Below, in pieces: positions 7,230 to 15,286 of a stretch of DNA of 38,356 nucleotides. The notes below the pieces were generated by a model. It was not told the origin of the DNA. It saw only the letters and a program-made list of their open reading frames with translations, and made no database searches. Origin of the DNA: Clostridia bacterium (GTDB lineage: Bacteria > Bacillota > Clostridia > Oscillospirales > CAG-272). The position numbers were made by a program, and so were the translations under genes. Location: assembly GCA_017399305.1 (NCBI GenBank), contig JAFQDK010000012.1:1-38356 (forward strand), given 5' to 3'. Position 1 is the stretch's first letter; every line of letters begins with the position of its first letter.

Positions 7230-9746
7230 ATGGAAAAGCTACTCGTTATTGACGGAAACAGTATTATCAACCGCGCGTTTTACGGTGTGCGCCCCCTGAC
7301 AACCAAAGACGGCATGCACACAAACGCTATCTACGGCATGATAAACATAATCGAAAAGCATCTCAAAGCTGTCGCCCCCGACTATGCTGCAGTTGCATTT
7401 GATTTAAAGGCACCTACCTTCCGTCACAAAATGTATGATGCCTACAAAGCAGGCAGACGCACCACCCCTGAGGAACTGCTTATGCAGTTTGCCCCAGCCA
7501 AGGACATACTTCGCGCAATGGGTCTTACCGTTATCGAAAAAGAAGGTTATGAAGCCGACGACATTATCGGCACTCTTGCATACAAAGCAGCAAACGAGGG
7601 AATAGCGGCATATGTATTAACAGGCGACCGTGACTCATTGCAGCTTATCGGCGAAAACGTAACAGTTCTTCTTGCAACAAATACCGAAACTATCAATTTT
7701 GACCGCAATGAATTTGTAAACCACTATGGCGTTGAGCCTACCCAGTTTGTCGATGTAAAGGCGATAATGGGCGACAAGTCAGACAACATCCCCGGCGTCG
7801 CAGGCATCGGAGAAAAAGGTGCGCTTAAACTGATTAGCGATTTTGGTACTCTGGAGAACATTTACAGCGAACTTGAAACAACTGACAAGATAAGCGAAAA
7901 ACAAAAAGATAAGCTTCGTACAGACCGCGACAATGCTTTTTTGTCGCAGACGCTCGCGAGAATAGACACAGATGCACCTTGCGGTGTAACCGTTTCCGAT
8001 ACAAAAGTTAAAGAAACAGACCGCACAACGCTGTATTCCCTATTTGCACGTCTGGAGTTTTCAGCATTCATTAAAAAATTCGGACTTTCCGAAGGCGATG
8101 CACCAAAAGTCGAGGCAACAGAAGAAAAAGTAATCGAATTGTCAGCAAAAGAGATTGCAGAAAGAATCACAGGCGAATTTGCATTTGCACCTTTCGGCGA
8201 CAAGCTTTCCTTTGCGGACGGAAAGAATGTTTATCTGACAAATGCAACAATCGGCGAACTTAAAGATTTGCTTTCAAGCGACCGTCTTGTTTGCCATAAT
8301 TTAAAATCACTATGCGAAGCATGTGCACCTTTTGGATTTTTACCAAGCGAAAACGCATATGACATCATGCTTGCAGCTTATGCAATAAATGCTGGCGAAG
8401 GCTCGTTTGAGCTTGACAGACTCGCCGTAGCCTATGTAAACGAAGGCTACAACGAAGAAGCCCCTGCCGCAGGATTGGTATATCGTATTTACGAGGCAAC
8501 AGCAAAAAGACTTAAAGACGATAATATCGAATCGCTTTACCGCGACATCGAGCTTCCGCTCTGCCGCGTACTCTATGAAATGGAGCGCGACGGTTTCAAG
8601 CTTGACACCGAAGGCCTTGCCGCCTACGGCGAGCAGTTAAAAACGATGCAAACTTCCCTTGAAGAGCGCATATACATGCTTGCAGGAGGAGAGTTTAACA
8701 TCAATTCGCCAAAGCAGCTAGGAGAAGTTCTATTTGAACGCCTTGAACTGCCAAGCATAAAGAAAACCAAGACCGGCTATTCCACAAACGCAGAAGTTCT
8801 TGAAAAACTTCGTCCATATCATCCGATAATTGACGAGGTGCTTGAATACCGCAAGGTTGCCAAGCTTAACAGCACCTATGTTGATGGGCTTATAAAAGTC
8901 GCAGATGAACAAAACAAGGTTCATACGATGTTTAAGCAAACCGGAACTGCCACCGGCAGACTCTCATCAGCCGAGCCAAATCTGCAGAACATCCCGATAC
9001 GTACCGAGATGGGGCACGAGCTTCGCCGATTCTTTATTCCATGCGATGAAAACCATGTTCTGATCGATGCTGACTATTCACAAATCGAGCTTCGCCTGCT
9101 TGCACACATTGCAGGTGACGAAACAATGATTAATGCGTTTCTCTCCGGCGAGGACATTCACGCATCAACTGCATCCGCAGTATTCGGAGTTCCGCTGAGT
9201 GCAGTTAACAGCGAACTTCGTAAGCGTGCAAAAGCAGTAAACTTCGGTATTGTATACGGAATCGGTGCATTCAGCCTTGCAATGGACCTTGGTATTACAA
9301 AAAAGCAGGCTGACGAGTATATCAAGAGCTATCTTGAGCGCTTTGGTGCCATAGACAGATACCTTAAAGACACTATTGCATCAGCCTATGAAAAAGGCTA
9401 TGTTGAAACCATCTTCTCAAGACGTCGCTATATTCCCGAACTTTCGGCATCGAACAAGAATATGAAAAACTTCGGTGAGCGCGTTGCAATGAACAGCCCA
9501 ATTCAAGGCTCTGCGGCTGATATCATCAAGATTGCCATGATTAACACACGCCGTGCGCTGAAAGAGGCCAACATTGACGCAAAGCTTATTTTACAGGTAC
9601 ATGACGAGCTTCTTGTCGAAGCCTCACGTGAATGCGCCGACAAGGCTGCAGAAATTCTCCGCCGCGAAATGGAAAATGCAGTTTCGCTTTCAGTTCCGCT
9701 GTCTGTAGAGCTCACCATCGGCGACACTTGGTATGATAATAAATAA
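7230..9746 (+). CDS. polA: DNA polymerase I
   Basis: This 838-aa polymerase serves repair and Okazaki-fragment processing. The 5' nuclease domain (residues ~1-290) has 'VIDGNSIINRAFYGV', 'EADDIIGTLA', 'LTGDRDSLQL' and 'GDKSDNIPGVAGIGEKGA'. The middle domain (~300-450) keeps the shape of the 3'-5' exonuclease fold but no DxE motif is visible, so it probably does not proofread, as in Bacillus. The polymerase domain has motif A 'DADYSQIELRLLAHIAGD' (~609), motif B 'RAKAVNFGIVYGIG' (~665) and motif C 'QVHDELLVEA' (~787). All catalytic Asp/Lys/Tyr positions appear intact. The start follows GAAGAGG within the end of the upstream gene. Hairpin cluster 9754-9846 follows it. Confidence 0.97.
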   Translation: MEKLLVIDGNSIINRAFYGVRPLTTKDGMHTNAIYGMINIIEKHLKAVAPDYAAVAFDLKAPTFRHKMYDAYKAGRRTTPEELLMQFAPAKDILRAMGLTVIEKEGYEADDIIGTLAYKAANEGIAAYVLTGDRDSLQLIGENVTVLLATNTETINFDRNEFVNHYGVEPTQFVDVKAIMGDKSDNIPGVAGIGEKGALKLISDFGTLENIYSELETTDKISEKQKDKLRTDRDNAFLSQTLARIDTDAPCGVTVSDTKVKETDRTTLYSLFARLEFSAFIKKFGLSEGDAPKVEATEEKVIELSAKEIAERITGEFAFAPFGDKLSFADGKNVYLTNATIGELKDLLSSDRLVCHNLKSLCEACAPFGFLPSENAYDIMLAAYAINAGEGSFELDRLAVAYVNEGYNEEAPAAGLVYRIYEATAKRLKDDNIESLYRDIELPLCRVLYEMERDGFKLDTEGLAAYGEQLKTMQTSLEERIYMLAGGEFNINSPKQLGEVLFERLELPSIKKTKTGYSTNAEVLEKLRPYHPIIDEVLEYRKVAKLNSTYVDGLIKVADEQNKVHTMFKQTGTATGRLSSAEPNLQNIPIRTEMGHELRRFFIPCDENHVLIDADYSQIELRLLAHIAGDETMINAFLSGEDIHASTASAVFGVPLSAVNSELRKRAKAVNFGIVYGIGAFSLAMDLGITKKQADEYIKSYLERFGAIDRYLKDTIASAYEKGYVETIFSRRRYIPELSASNKNMKNFGERVAMNSPIQGSAADIIKIAMINTRRALKEANIDAKLILQVHDELLVEASRECADKAAEILRREMENAVSLSVPLSVELTIGDTWYDNK

Positions 9747-9753
9747 AAAAGAT

Positions 9754-9785
9754 GCAGGGGAACTTTTTGAAAAAAGTTCCCCTGC
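9754..9785. repeat. 15-bp perfect inverted repeat after polA
   Basis: Positions 9754-9768 (GCAGGGGAAC plus five T) are mirrored by 9771-9785 around a 2-nt centre. On the plus strand no T-tract follows directly. On the minus strand it is followed by ATCTTTTTTATTT, so it could terminate leftward transcription. It could instead be a dispersed palindromic element; no second copy was noticed in this window. Confidence 0.6.
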
Positions 9786-9810
9786 ACCCTTCAAAAACTC
9801 TTAAAAAAGT

Positions 9811-9846
9811 CCTCGCAGCAAATAACCTGCGAGGATTCGTTTTATT
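9811..9846. terminator. Bidirectional terminator between polA and the DUF2500 gene
   Basis: The stem CCTCGCAG (9811-9818) pairs with CTGCGAGG (9827-9834). It is followed by ATTCGTTTTATT on the plus strand and by ACTTTTTT on the minus strand. It separates two convergent units: polA from the left and the long minus-strand run from the right. Confidence 0.75.
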
Positions 9847-9861
9847 ATAGTTATTCTTTGG

Positions 9862-9882
9862 TTCTTTCTTATTAAGAAAGAA
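9862..9882. repeat. 9-bp AT-rich inverted repeat
   Basis: TTCTTTCTT (9862-9870) and AAGAAAGAA (9874-9882) form a perfect 9-bp hairpin with loop ATT. It lies just downstream of the DUF2500 gene stop. It is the third palindrome in 130 bp; its role is unknown. Confidence 0.5.
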
Positions 9883-9893
9883 GGCCTTTCGTA

Positions 9894-10259
9894 TTATTCT
9901 CTCACAAATCCCAGATATCTTGTGCCTTGGAATGTGAGCTTGCCCTCATCGCCTTCGGCAAGCATACCGAACTCCATACCGTCCATCTGAAGCTCCATGC
10001 GATCTCCACTTTCCACCTCAAAGGTTGCATAATATGTAGATGATGTTGTACGATGAGTATTGCCGCTATGATTGTGGCGATGCACACTCGTATGATTGCG
10101 CTTGGTAACAACCTTGGCATACACCGTAAGTCGCGGCGAATTATTATTTTTATTCCAGGTGCTGATACCTTTTACCGCATTAACGATAAATGTACCTATA
10201 ACTATTACAAATATGACTACAAAGAATATTGGGAAAATAAATTCAATAAGTCCAAACAT
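9894..10259 (-). CDS. DUF2500-like membrane-anchored protein
   Basis: The 121-aa protein has one N-terminal membrane helix (residues ~4-28, very rich in I/F/V). A soluble beta-rich domain follows that matches the DUF2500 pattern (as in YhhM): 'TVYAKVVTKRNHTSVHRH', a Thr/Ser linker, 'STYYATFEVESGDRMEL', then 'GDEGKLTFQGTRYLGFVRE'. DUF2500 has no known biochemical function. It is the last gene of the long minus-strand run, 7 nt after the CYTH gene, with a GGAGTG binding site. Confidence 0.75.
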   Translation of the reverse strand: MFGLIEFIFPIFFVVIFVIVIGTFIVNAVKGISTWNKNNNSPRLTVYAKVVTKRNHTSVHRHNHSGNTHRTTSSTYYATFEVESGDRMELQMDGMEFGMLAEGDEGKLTFQGTRYLGFVRE

Positions 10260-10266
10260 TATAATT

Positions 10267-10770
10267 TCACTCCGGAAGCTCTATTGCAAGAGCATGGTTT
10301 GTATAGCGATTATCTTCAGTAACTTCTCGGATAATTTTCACAAAACCTGGAAGTTCAACATTTGTATCCTCGCTTGGCATTTCAACTTCCATAAACGCTT
10401 TATCATTCCAGAATGGGAACACATCTATCTCAAAAGTAAAACCCGCATACGGCACACAGTAACGCACTTTTTCAATAACGCGGCACTCAGGATCGGCGCG
10501 TTTTAAAAGCTCATTGTATTCCTGCTCATCAACCTCGTCCTCAAGCTCGATACGCTTTACAGCCGAAAGTTTGATTTTTGTATTATGAGTATAAACTGTC
10601 ACACCGTCCTTTGTTCTTGCACGGACACGCTCACTTGTTCCCTTTTCCCCTACAAGATAGGTTTGTGAAATATCCGAAAAGTCACCATTTGAAAGCTTTT
10701 CAAGCTCTTTCAGATTTGGATACTCAATCAGAAATTTTCTCTCTATTTCGAGCGGCAATTTCGAGTTCAT
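10267..10770 (-). CDS. CYTH-domain protein (triphosphate tunnel metalloenzyme type)
   Basis: The protein is 167 aa. The CYTH signature ExExK is present at the N-terminus (LEIERKFLI). Alternating charged strands such as 'SERVRARTKDG', 'KRIELEDEVDEQEY' and 'RVIEKVRYCVPY' would form the tunnel that binds triphosphates and divalent metal. Family members act as inorganic triphosphatases, class IV adenylate cyclases or thiamine triphosphatases; which applies is not decidable here. The frame opens further upstream, but ATG 10768-10770 has an ideal AGGAGGAA site and gives MNSKLPLEIERKF. The start lies 47 nt inside the Sel1 gene in another frame. Confidence 0.85.
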   Translation of the reverse strand: MNSKLPLEIERKFLIEYPNLKELEKLSNGDFSDISQTYLVGEKGTSERVRARTKDGVTVYTHNTKIKLSAVKRIELEDEVDEQEYNELLKRADPECRVIEKVRYCVPYAGFTFEIDVFPFWNDKAFMEVEMPSEDTNVELPGFVKIIREVTEDNRYTNHALAIELPE

Positions 10771-11542
10771 CAAGGTCTTCCTCCTCGTAATATCTCTGCA
10801 TACGTTTGAGCAACATCTTTGCATCAGAGTTGCCCATATCCTCTGCCACTTGCACAGTAGCTATAGCTTTTTCAATATCAGCCTCGGTTCCTGTGCCGTT
10901 AAAATAGCAAATACCAAGATGAAGATACCCTGCCGAGCTTCCTGCATCGGCAGCTTTTTTATACATTTCAAAGCAACCGTACGGGTTTTCTGGAATCCCC
11001 TTGCCACCACGGTATGCCGCACCAAGTGCAACCATTGCATCTACATTGCCAAGTTCAACTGCACGTTTCCACAACTGCTCTGTTTTCAGAGAATCGTTTT
11101 TTACTCCTTCTCCGTTCATATAACAAACGCCAAGTTCATATAGCGCATCAGCATTCCCCTGTTCTGCGGAAGCCGTAAGAAGCTCAACAACCTTTACATA
11201 ATCCGGAAAACCAAGAGCACCACCAAGAATATACATTGCGTATGTATACTGTGCAGCGGCATCGCCCAGCTCTGCATGTTCCTTTGCATTGCTGAGCGCA
11301 TCTATCGCGGCATCATCCGGCATTTCAAAAAGGCAGTCACCAACGACAAAGTCAAAATACTTTATGCCGCTTGGTTTAAGCCCCTTTTCTTCAAGATGCG
11401 CGTAATCATTGACTCTGTTTAAAAGTTCAATAATTGTGCGCTTGGTTTCGCGGTCACGCTCAGAAAGCATCATCGCTGTCAGCAATTCTATATCTTCTTC
11501 TGTATTGCCTGAAAGCTTTTCGGCAATCTCATAACTATTCAT
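10724..11542 (-). CDS. Sel1-repeat (SEL1-like TPR) protein
   Basis: This 272-aa cytoplasmic protein has no signal peptide. From about residue 85 it contains four or more Sel1-type helical repeats, each with the A-x-x-x-L-G-x-x-Y pattern: 'NADALYELGVCYMNGEGV', 'NVDAMVALGAAYRGGKGI', 'SAGYLHLGICYFNGTGT'. Sel1 repeats are protein-interaction scaffolds; the partner is unknown. The first ~80 residues are helical and acidic with no recognised domain. The ATG is 2 nt after the HAD-gene stop, with GGAG in its last codons. The 3' end overlaps the CYTH start, so the genes look translationally linked. Confidence 0.85.
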   Translation of the reverse strand: MNSYEIAEKLSGNTEEDIELLTAMMLSERDRETKRTIIELLNRVNDYAHLEEKGLKPSGIKYFDFVVGDCLFEMPDDAAIDALSNAKEHAELGDAAAQYTYAMYILGGALGFPDYVKVVELLTASAEQGNADALYELGVCYMNGEGVKNDSLKTEQLWKRAVELGNVDAMVALGAAYRGGKGIPENPYGCFEMYKKAADAGSSAGYLHLGICYFNGTGTEADIEKAIATVQVAEDMGNSDAKMLLKRMQRYYEEEDLDELEIAARNREKISD

Positions 11543-11544
11543 CT

Positions 11545-12297
11545 TTATTCTCCAAAAAAGATTCTTTCAATTCCTTCAGCAACACCTTCATGATCGCTGT
11601 CCGTACGTATAACAGAATACTCATCAAGCATTGCAGGTGCAGATTTCATAATTACACCTTTACCCGCGAACTTAAGCATCTCAATATCATTTACGCTGTC
11701 CCCAAACGCAACTGTGCGCTCACGAGGAACACCGAGTTTTTCACAAAGCAAGTTCATTCCGAATGCTTTATCATAACCTTTAGCAACAGCTTCGCTGTAA
11801 CGACCAAAATTGATGACACGAAGCATTGGCAACCTGTCAATGATATCATCGGACAAATCACGGTCAAATGTTATCTTTGTGACGCGCATTTCTTCCGTCT
11901 TGTCAAGGTAGCTTTCAAAATCTGCAGTTATGTCAACGCAAGCGTGAAAAGCTCCGCCATTTATGCCATAGGCATTGTCCTCACCCTCAAATATAACGCG
12001 CATACCGTTATCAAGTCCAAGGCGACAAACAGTTTCGATAGTATCACGGTCAACAACTACGCGATTAAGCACTTCACCATGATACTCAACATAGCTTGAA
12101 CCGCATATAAAGCCATCGAACTCAACAGCTTGGGTAAGCAGTTTAGGCACAATATAACGGCTCCGTCCCGAATTTATAAATATGAGGTGCCCATCTTCTT
12201 TTAAGCGGCGCAATGCCGCAACATTCTTTTCGCTGATACCGATTTTATTAAAAACAAGTGTTCCATCAATATCAAAAAAAACAAGATGCTTTTCCAT
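11545..12297 (-). CDS. HAD-superfamily hydrolase, Cof-type sugar-phosphatase-like
   Basis: The protein is 250 aa with the start chosen here. HAD motif I is 'FFDIDGTLVF' (nucleophile DxDGT), motif II 'FINSGRS', motif III Lys in 'KGYDKAFGM', and motif IV 'VAFGDSVNDIEMLKFAG'. The large C2-type cap between motifs II and III places it in the Cof/YbiV branch, which usually hydrolyses sugar phosphates or flavin/PLP phosphates; the substrate is unknown. ATG 12295-12297 overlaps the preceding stop (TAATG), so it was preferred to an upstream in-frame opening that would add a low-quality 23-residue extension. Confidence 0.9.
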   Translation of the reverse strand: MEKHLVFFDIDGTLVFNKIGISEKNVAALRRLKEDGHLIFINSGRSRYIVPKLLTQAVEFDGFICGSSYVEYHGEVLNRVVVDRDTIETVCRLGLDNGMRVIFEGEDNAYGINGGAFHACVDITADFESYLDKTEEMRVTKITFDRDLSDDIIDRLPMLRVINFGRYSEAVAKGYDKAFGMNLLCEKLGVPRERTVAFGDSVNDIEMLKFAGKGVIMKSAPAMLDEYSVIRTDSDHEGVAEGIERIFFGE

Positions 12298-12533
12298 TAA
12301 AACTGCCCCATCTGCTCGCCAAGCGTTTCTGCAAGTTTTTCTTTTGCTATTTCTCTGTCGCGGCACTCACTAAGCATCTCATCGTAAAGAAGTTGCGCCG
12401 CACGGACAATTTTTCTGCACGCCTCGCATTCAGCGAGATGTGCATTAACCTCTGCAGATTTCTTGATGCTCTCATCATTAAGCTTGTCAAACGATACAAA
12501 CTCTATTACATTTTCAAAATTTAAGTGTTCCAT
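12297..12533 (-). CDS. Small zinc-finger protein, putative anti-sigma factor
   Basis: This 78-aa soluble protein carries 'NAHLAECEACRKIV', the H-x3-C-x2-C motif of zinc-binding anti-sigma domains (ZAS/zf-HC2), at about residues 31-38. The rest is helical. It starts 13 nt inside the 3' end of the upstream sigma-like gene and ends in a TAATG overlap with the HAD gene. Coupled sigma/anti-sigma genes are the usual arrangement. Unlike many anti-sigmas it has no membrane helix, so sensing would have to be cytoplasmic. The call is inferred from motif and context. Confidence 0.65.
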   Translation of the reverse strand: MEHLNFENVIEFVSFDKLNDESIKKSAEVNAHLAECEACRKIVRAAQLLYDEMLSECRDREIAKEKLAETLGEQMGQF

Positions 12534-13342
12534 GAATTCTCTCTCCTAACAACCGAGTTAATTCGGTTTACCCAGTCGCTTATAGAAGCTTTGGCTCCTT
12601 TTTTCATAAAGAAGTCAGCATAGCGCATATCGCCATACCTTACATTACTATTAAACGGCGAATCCAAGATTTTTCGCAAGTGAGCATCAACACTCTCCGA
12701 AACTTTTAACCACGAGAGCTTATCCGCCGCCCTACGGATCTCAGCCCACATACTGTCAAGCGTCATTTTTTCATATCGCGAAACAAGCAAGTCGTTTGAT
12801 TCTATCTTGCTTACTCCCTCAGACAATATCATAACCGCCTGAGCCACCCAGGTGATAATCTTATAAACCTGTGCATCCATCAGAAGTACAGTTTCAAATG
12901 CTTGTCTGAGTATCTCAATATTCTCCTGCTCATGGAACATCTTGTCTGCAGTTGGGTCCGATATCTGAAGAGGTATCGCATCTTCATCATCGGTTTCAAT
13001 CGGAACCGATGTATGCGCCGCGTAATAGCGAATCTTGTCGCGGCAAATATTTGCTGCAACTGTATACACAAATTTACAAAATCCGCTGCAATCGTCATTA
13101 AGCGTTTCATTGCGATAGAAGAAACTCGGAACTGCACTCTTGATAAGTCTGATATAAACTTCGGAAAGCACATCCTCATATGTACATGTTGCCGCAAGTG
13201 CCGGCGTAGTTGTAAATTTTCTGCGAAGCGGCTTTTCCAGCAAAGCTGTCGCCGCGGCGCAAAGTGCATCATATTTTGCAGGTTTTGTATAAATGAGCTC
13301 GACTATGATCTGATCAAACTCGTTTTGTGAAATCATGTTCAT
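12521..13342 (-). CDS. Divergent sigma-70-family (ECF-like) factor
   Basis: The protein is 273 aa. Residues ~50-115 look like sigma region 2: 'CTYEDVLSEVYIRLIKSA' (compare D-L-x-Q-E-V-F-x-R) and 'FVYTVAANICRDKIRYY' (compare the region 2.3/2.4 W-L-x-x-I-A-x-N). After an acidic linker, the C-terminal ~130 residues are helical, but no canonical region-4 motif for -35 recognition is visible. It may be a very divergent sigma factor or a derived protein. Context supports signalling, since the next gene is a zinc-finger anti-sigma candidate overlapping by 13 nt. The binding site is weak (AAGG from the capA stop), and ATG 13334-13336 is an alternative start. Confidence 0.6.
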   Translation of the reverse strand: MNMISQNEFDQIIVELIYTKPAKYDALCAAATALLEKPLRRKFTTTPALAATCTYEDVLSEVYIRLIKSAVPSFFYRNETLNDDCSGFCKFVYTVAANICRDKIRYYAAHTSVPIETDDEDAIPLQISDPTADKMFHEQENIEILRQAFETVLLMDAQVYKIITWVAQAVMILSEGVSKIESNDLLVSRYEKMTLDSMWAEIRRAADKLSWLKVSESVDAHLRKILDSPFNSNVRYGDMRYADFFMKKGAKASISDWVNRINSVVRRENSWNT

Positions 13343-13352
13343 AAATATTGTG

Positions 13353-14573
13353 TTACCTTAAATAATCTGGCAGAAATTCTGCTGAAATAGTATCAATCAC
13401 ATATCCTTTTAATCTTGCAAGTGTTGTGGAATTGCCATAATATCTTATGCCATGTGCACGTGCCTGCTCGTCTGTGTAATCTTCAAGCAAGAAAATATGG
13501 TTGTTGTAAAAATTGATATTATAATCAAACACAGTGGGGGTAAACAACACATTTTTAACAACAGGCGTACCATTCTCGCCAAACTTTTCAACGTCAAACG
13601 ACACCATGCCACCAAGAATGTTGTAGTCACGCGCCATCTCCGACATGAAGTTGCCGAGCGAATAAACGCAAAGTGTTTTGTTATCGCCGCTCTCAAGCCA
13701 CTCTATAGCCTGTATAACATGCGGATGATGACCGATTATGACATCGCCGCCATTATCGCATATTATCTGCGCAACCTCTTTTTGCTGAGTATTCACATTG
13801 AATGTATTCTCATTGCCCCAATGTATCGAAACAATGGTCATATCCGCAAGTGTTTCTGCCTCTTTTACCTTTGCAGCTACTTCGTCATTGTCTATATACG
13901 GAATATAAACCTCGCTTCCGGCGGGGAGTCTGATACCGTTGGTTTCATAGGTAAAAGAAAGCAAAGCTATGCTTATACCGTTTTTCTCGACAACAGTGAT
14001 ATCATCAAACTCGGAACGGTTACGATATGCACCTGTATGAACTATCGGCTGTGCATCCCAATACTCAAGATTTGCAAGCACACCTTTCTCACCCTTGTCA
14101 AGCATATGATTATTGGCAAGGCCGATAATGTCAAAGCCTGCATCCATCACAGCCTCTCCAAGTTCCTGAGGCGAATTGAATCGCGGATAGTATGAAAGCT
14201 CATAGCCATCGCCGCACATCAGTGTTTCCTGATTGATAAATGCGAGATCATACTGCTCTACTATGGGCTTGATATCAGTATATGAGGGGGTAAAATCATA
14301 CTTTTTACCGCTTCCCTCTGCGTTCCTTGCAGCATCGCGCACATTGCCGTAATAAACCATATTATCGCCCGCAGCGATAAAAGATAACTCATAGAGTGTA
14401 GGCTCAACCACTGGTGGTGCAGTAACTTCTGTAATAGTGGTGGTCGCCATAGGAACAGTAACACTTGGCGATGCGGTGGTCGTAACGCTGGCAGTTGTAA
14501 CAGCGGGGGGAATGTCAGCACACGATGTCAGGACAACTGCGAAAACGAACAGAACTGCTATTAACTTACGCAT
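13353..14573 (-). CDS. CapA-family (PGA_cap) putative lipoprotein
   Basis: The protein is 406 aa. The N-terminal signal ends in a lipobox-like LTSC (Cys18), followed by a Thr/Ser/Pro/Val linker to about residue 55, so it is probably lipid-anchored outside the membrane. The metallophosphoesterase-like CapA core has 'IAAGDNMVYYGNVRDAA', 'LAFINQETLMCGDG', 'FDIIGLANNHMLDKGEKGV', 'TIVSIHWGNE' and 'VIIGHHPHVIQAIEW', which supply the expected Asp/Asn/His metal ligands. CapA proteins are linked to poly-gamma-glutamate capsule in Bacillus, but many Clostridia carry solitary homologues of unknown substrate; no capB/C/D genes are nearby. It starts 8 nt after the DUF2344 gene with GAGGTG. Confidence 0.9.
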   Translation of the reverse strand: MRKLIAVLFVFAVVLTSCADIPPAVTTASVTTTASPSVTVPMATTTITEVTAPPVVEPTLYELSFIAAGDNMVYYGNVRDAARNAEGSGKKYDFTPSYTDIKPIVEQYDLAFINQETLMCGDGYELSYYPRFNSPQELGEAVMDAGFDIIGLANNHMLDKGEKGVLANLEYWDAQPIVHTGAYRNRSEFDDITVVEKNGISIALLSFTYETNGIRLPAGSEVYIPYIDNDEVAAKVKEAETLADMTIVSIHWGNENTFNVNTQQKEVAQIICDNGGDVIIGHHPHVIQAIEWLESGDNKTLCVYSLGNFMSEMARDYNILGGMVSFDVEKFGENGTPVVKNVLFTPTVFDYNINFYNNHIFLLEDYTDEQARAHGIRYYGNSTTLARLKGYVIDTISAEFLPDYLR

Positions 14574-14581
14574 ATTTCACC

Positions 14582-15286
14582 TCAATGAAATTCCTCATCA
14601 CCGACCAATACGGCCGTTCGGAGAATTGAATACTCTTCTTTGAGAACATCACCCGAAAGAATTCCACATCTATCCTTTAATACATTAATGAGATAATCGG
14701 GTTTCAAGAATCCTGCGCTATCAGCAGCAAGACATGCTTTTATAACAATAGCTTCGCCGTCAAACGACACATCGACGGACTTTATCTGTGTGGAAATATC
14801 CACATCTTTTTCTCCGCTTTTTGTGCGTTTGAGAATAACAAGCGGCGAAACATGAAGTGCCTCATTACATTTTGCGGCAAGTGCTTGGCTTGCACCGTCA
14901 GTTTTTATTCTAACGGTATAGTCAGAATGTGTTATAGTGGAAAACTTTGTGCTTGGAAGATAGACCTCTTTGATTTCAAGACCGTCAATATCGGTTTCGC
15001 GCAGCTTCCAGCGCATGACATCGAGGTCAACCGTATCGGCATTGCCAATCACGTACACATCCATGTATTCGCAAAGACTCTCCGAGCCAACAGAAAGCGG
15101 CGTTGCAAACTGAAGTCTTGGATGTGGCGTAAATCCCTCCGAATACCACACAGGTATACCGCATCTTACAAGCAAACGACAGAATGTGCGATGAAGGTCA
15201 AGATGCGAAATGTACTGCAGTTTACCTGTCTTTGTAAACTTTATTCTGAGCGCTGTATGCTCAACCTTTTCTCTTACGGGCAACAT
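14582..15286 (-). CDS. TIGR03936-family (DUF2344) radical-SAM-linked protein
   Basis: The protein is 234 aa. The opening 'LRIKFTKTGKLQYISHLDLHRTF' region and 'VWYSEGFTPHPRLQFATPLS' are the DUF2344/TIGR03936 signatures. The family is encoded next to, and sometimes fused with, TIGR03960 radical SAM proteins. Its reaction is not established; a role in RNA modification has been suggested by context in other genomes. The ATG overlaps the end of the radical-SAM gene by 13 nt, with GGAGGTG 7 nt upstream. The usual next genes (rng, rplU, rpmA) are absent here. Confidence 0.9.
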   Translation of the reverse strand: MLPVREKVEHTALRIKFTKTGKLQYISHLDLHRTFCRLLVRCGIPVWYSEGFTPHPRLQFATPLSVGSESLCEYMDVYVIGNADTVDLDVMRWKLRETDIDGLEIKEVYLPSTKFSTITHSDYTVRIKTDGASQALAAKCNEALHVSPLVILKRTKSGEKDVDISTQIKSVDVSFDGEAIVIKACLAADSAGFLKPDYLINVLKDRCGILSGDVLKEEYSILRTAVLVGDEEFH

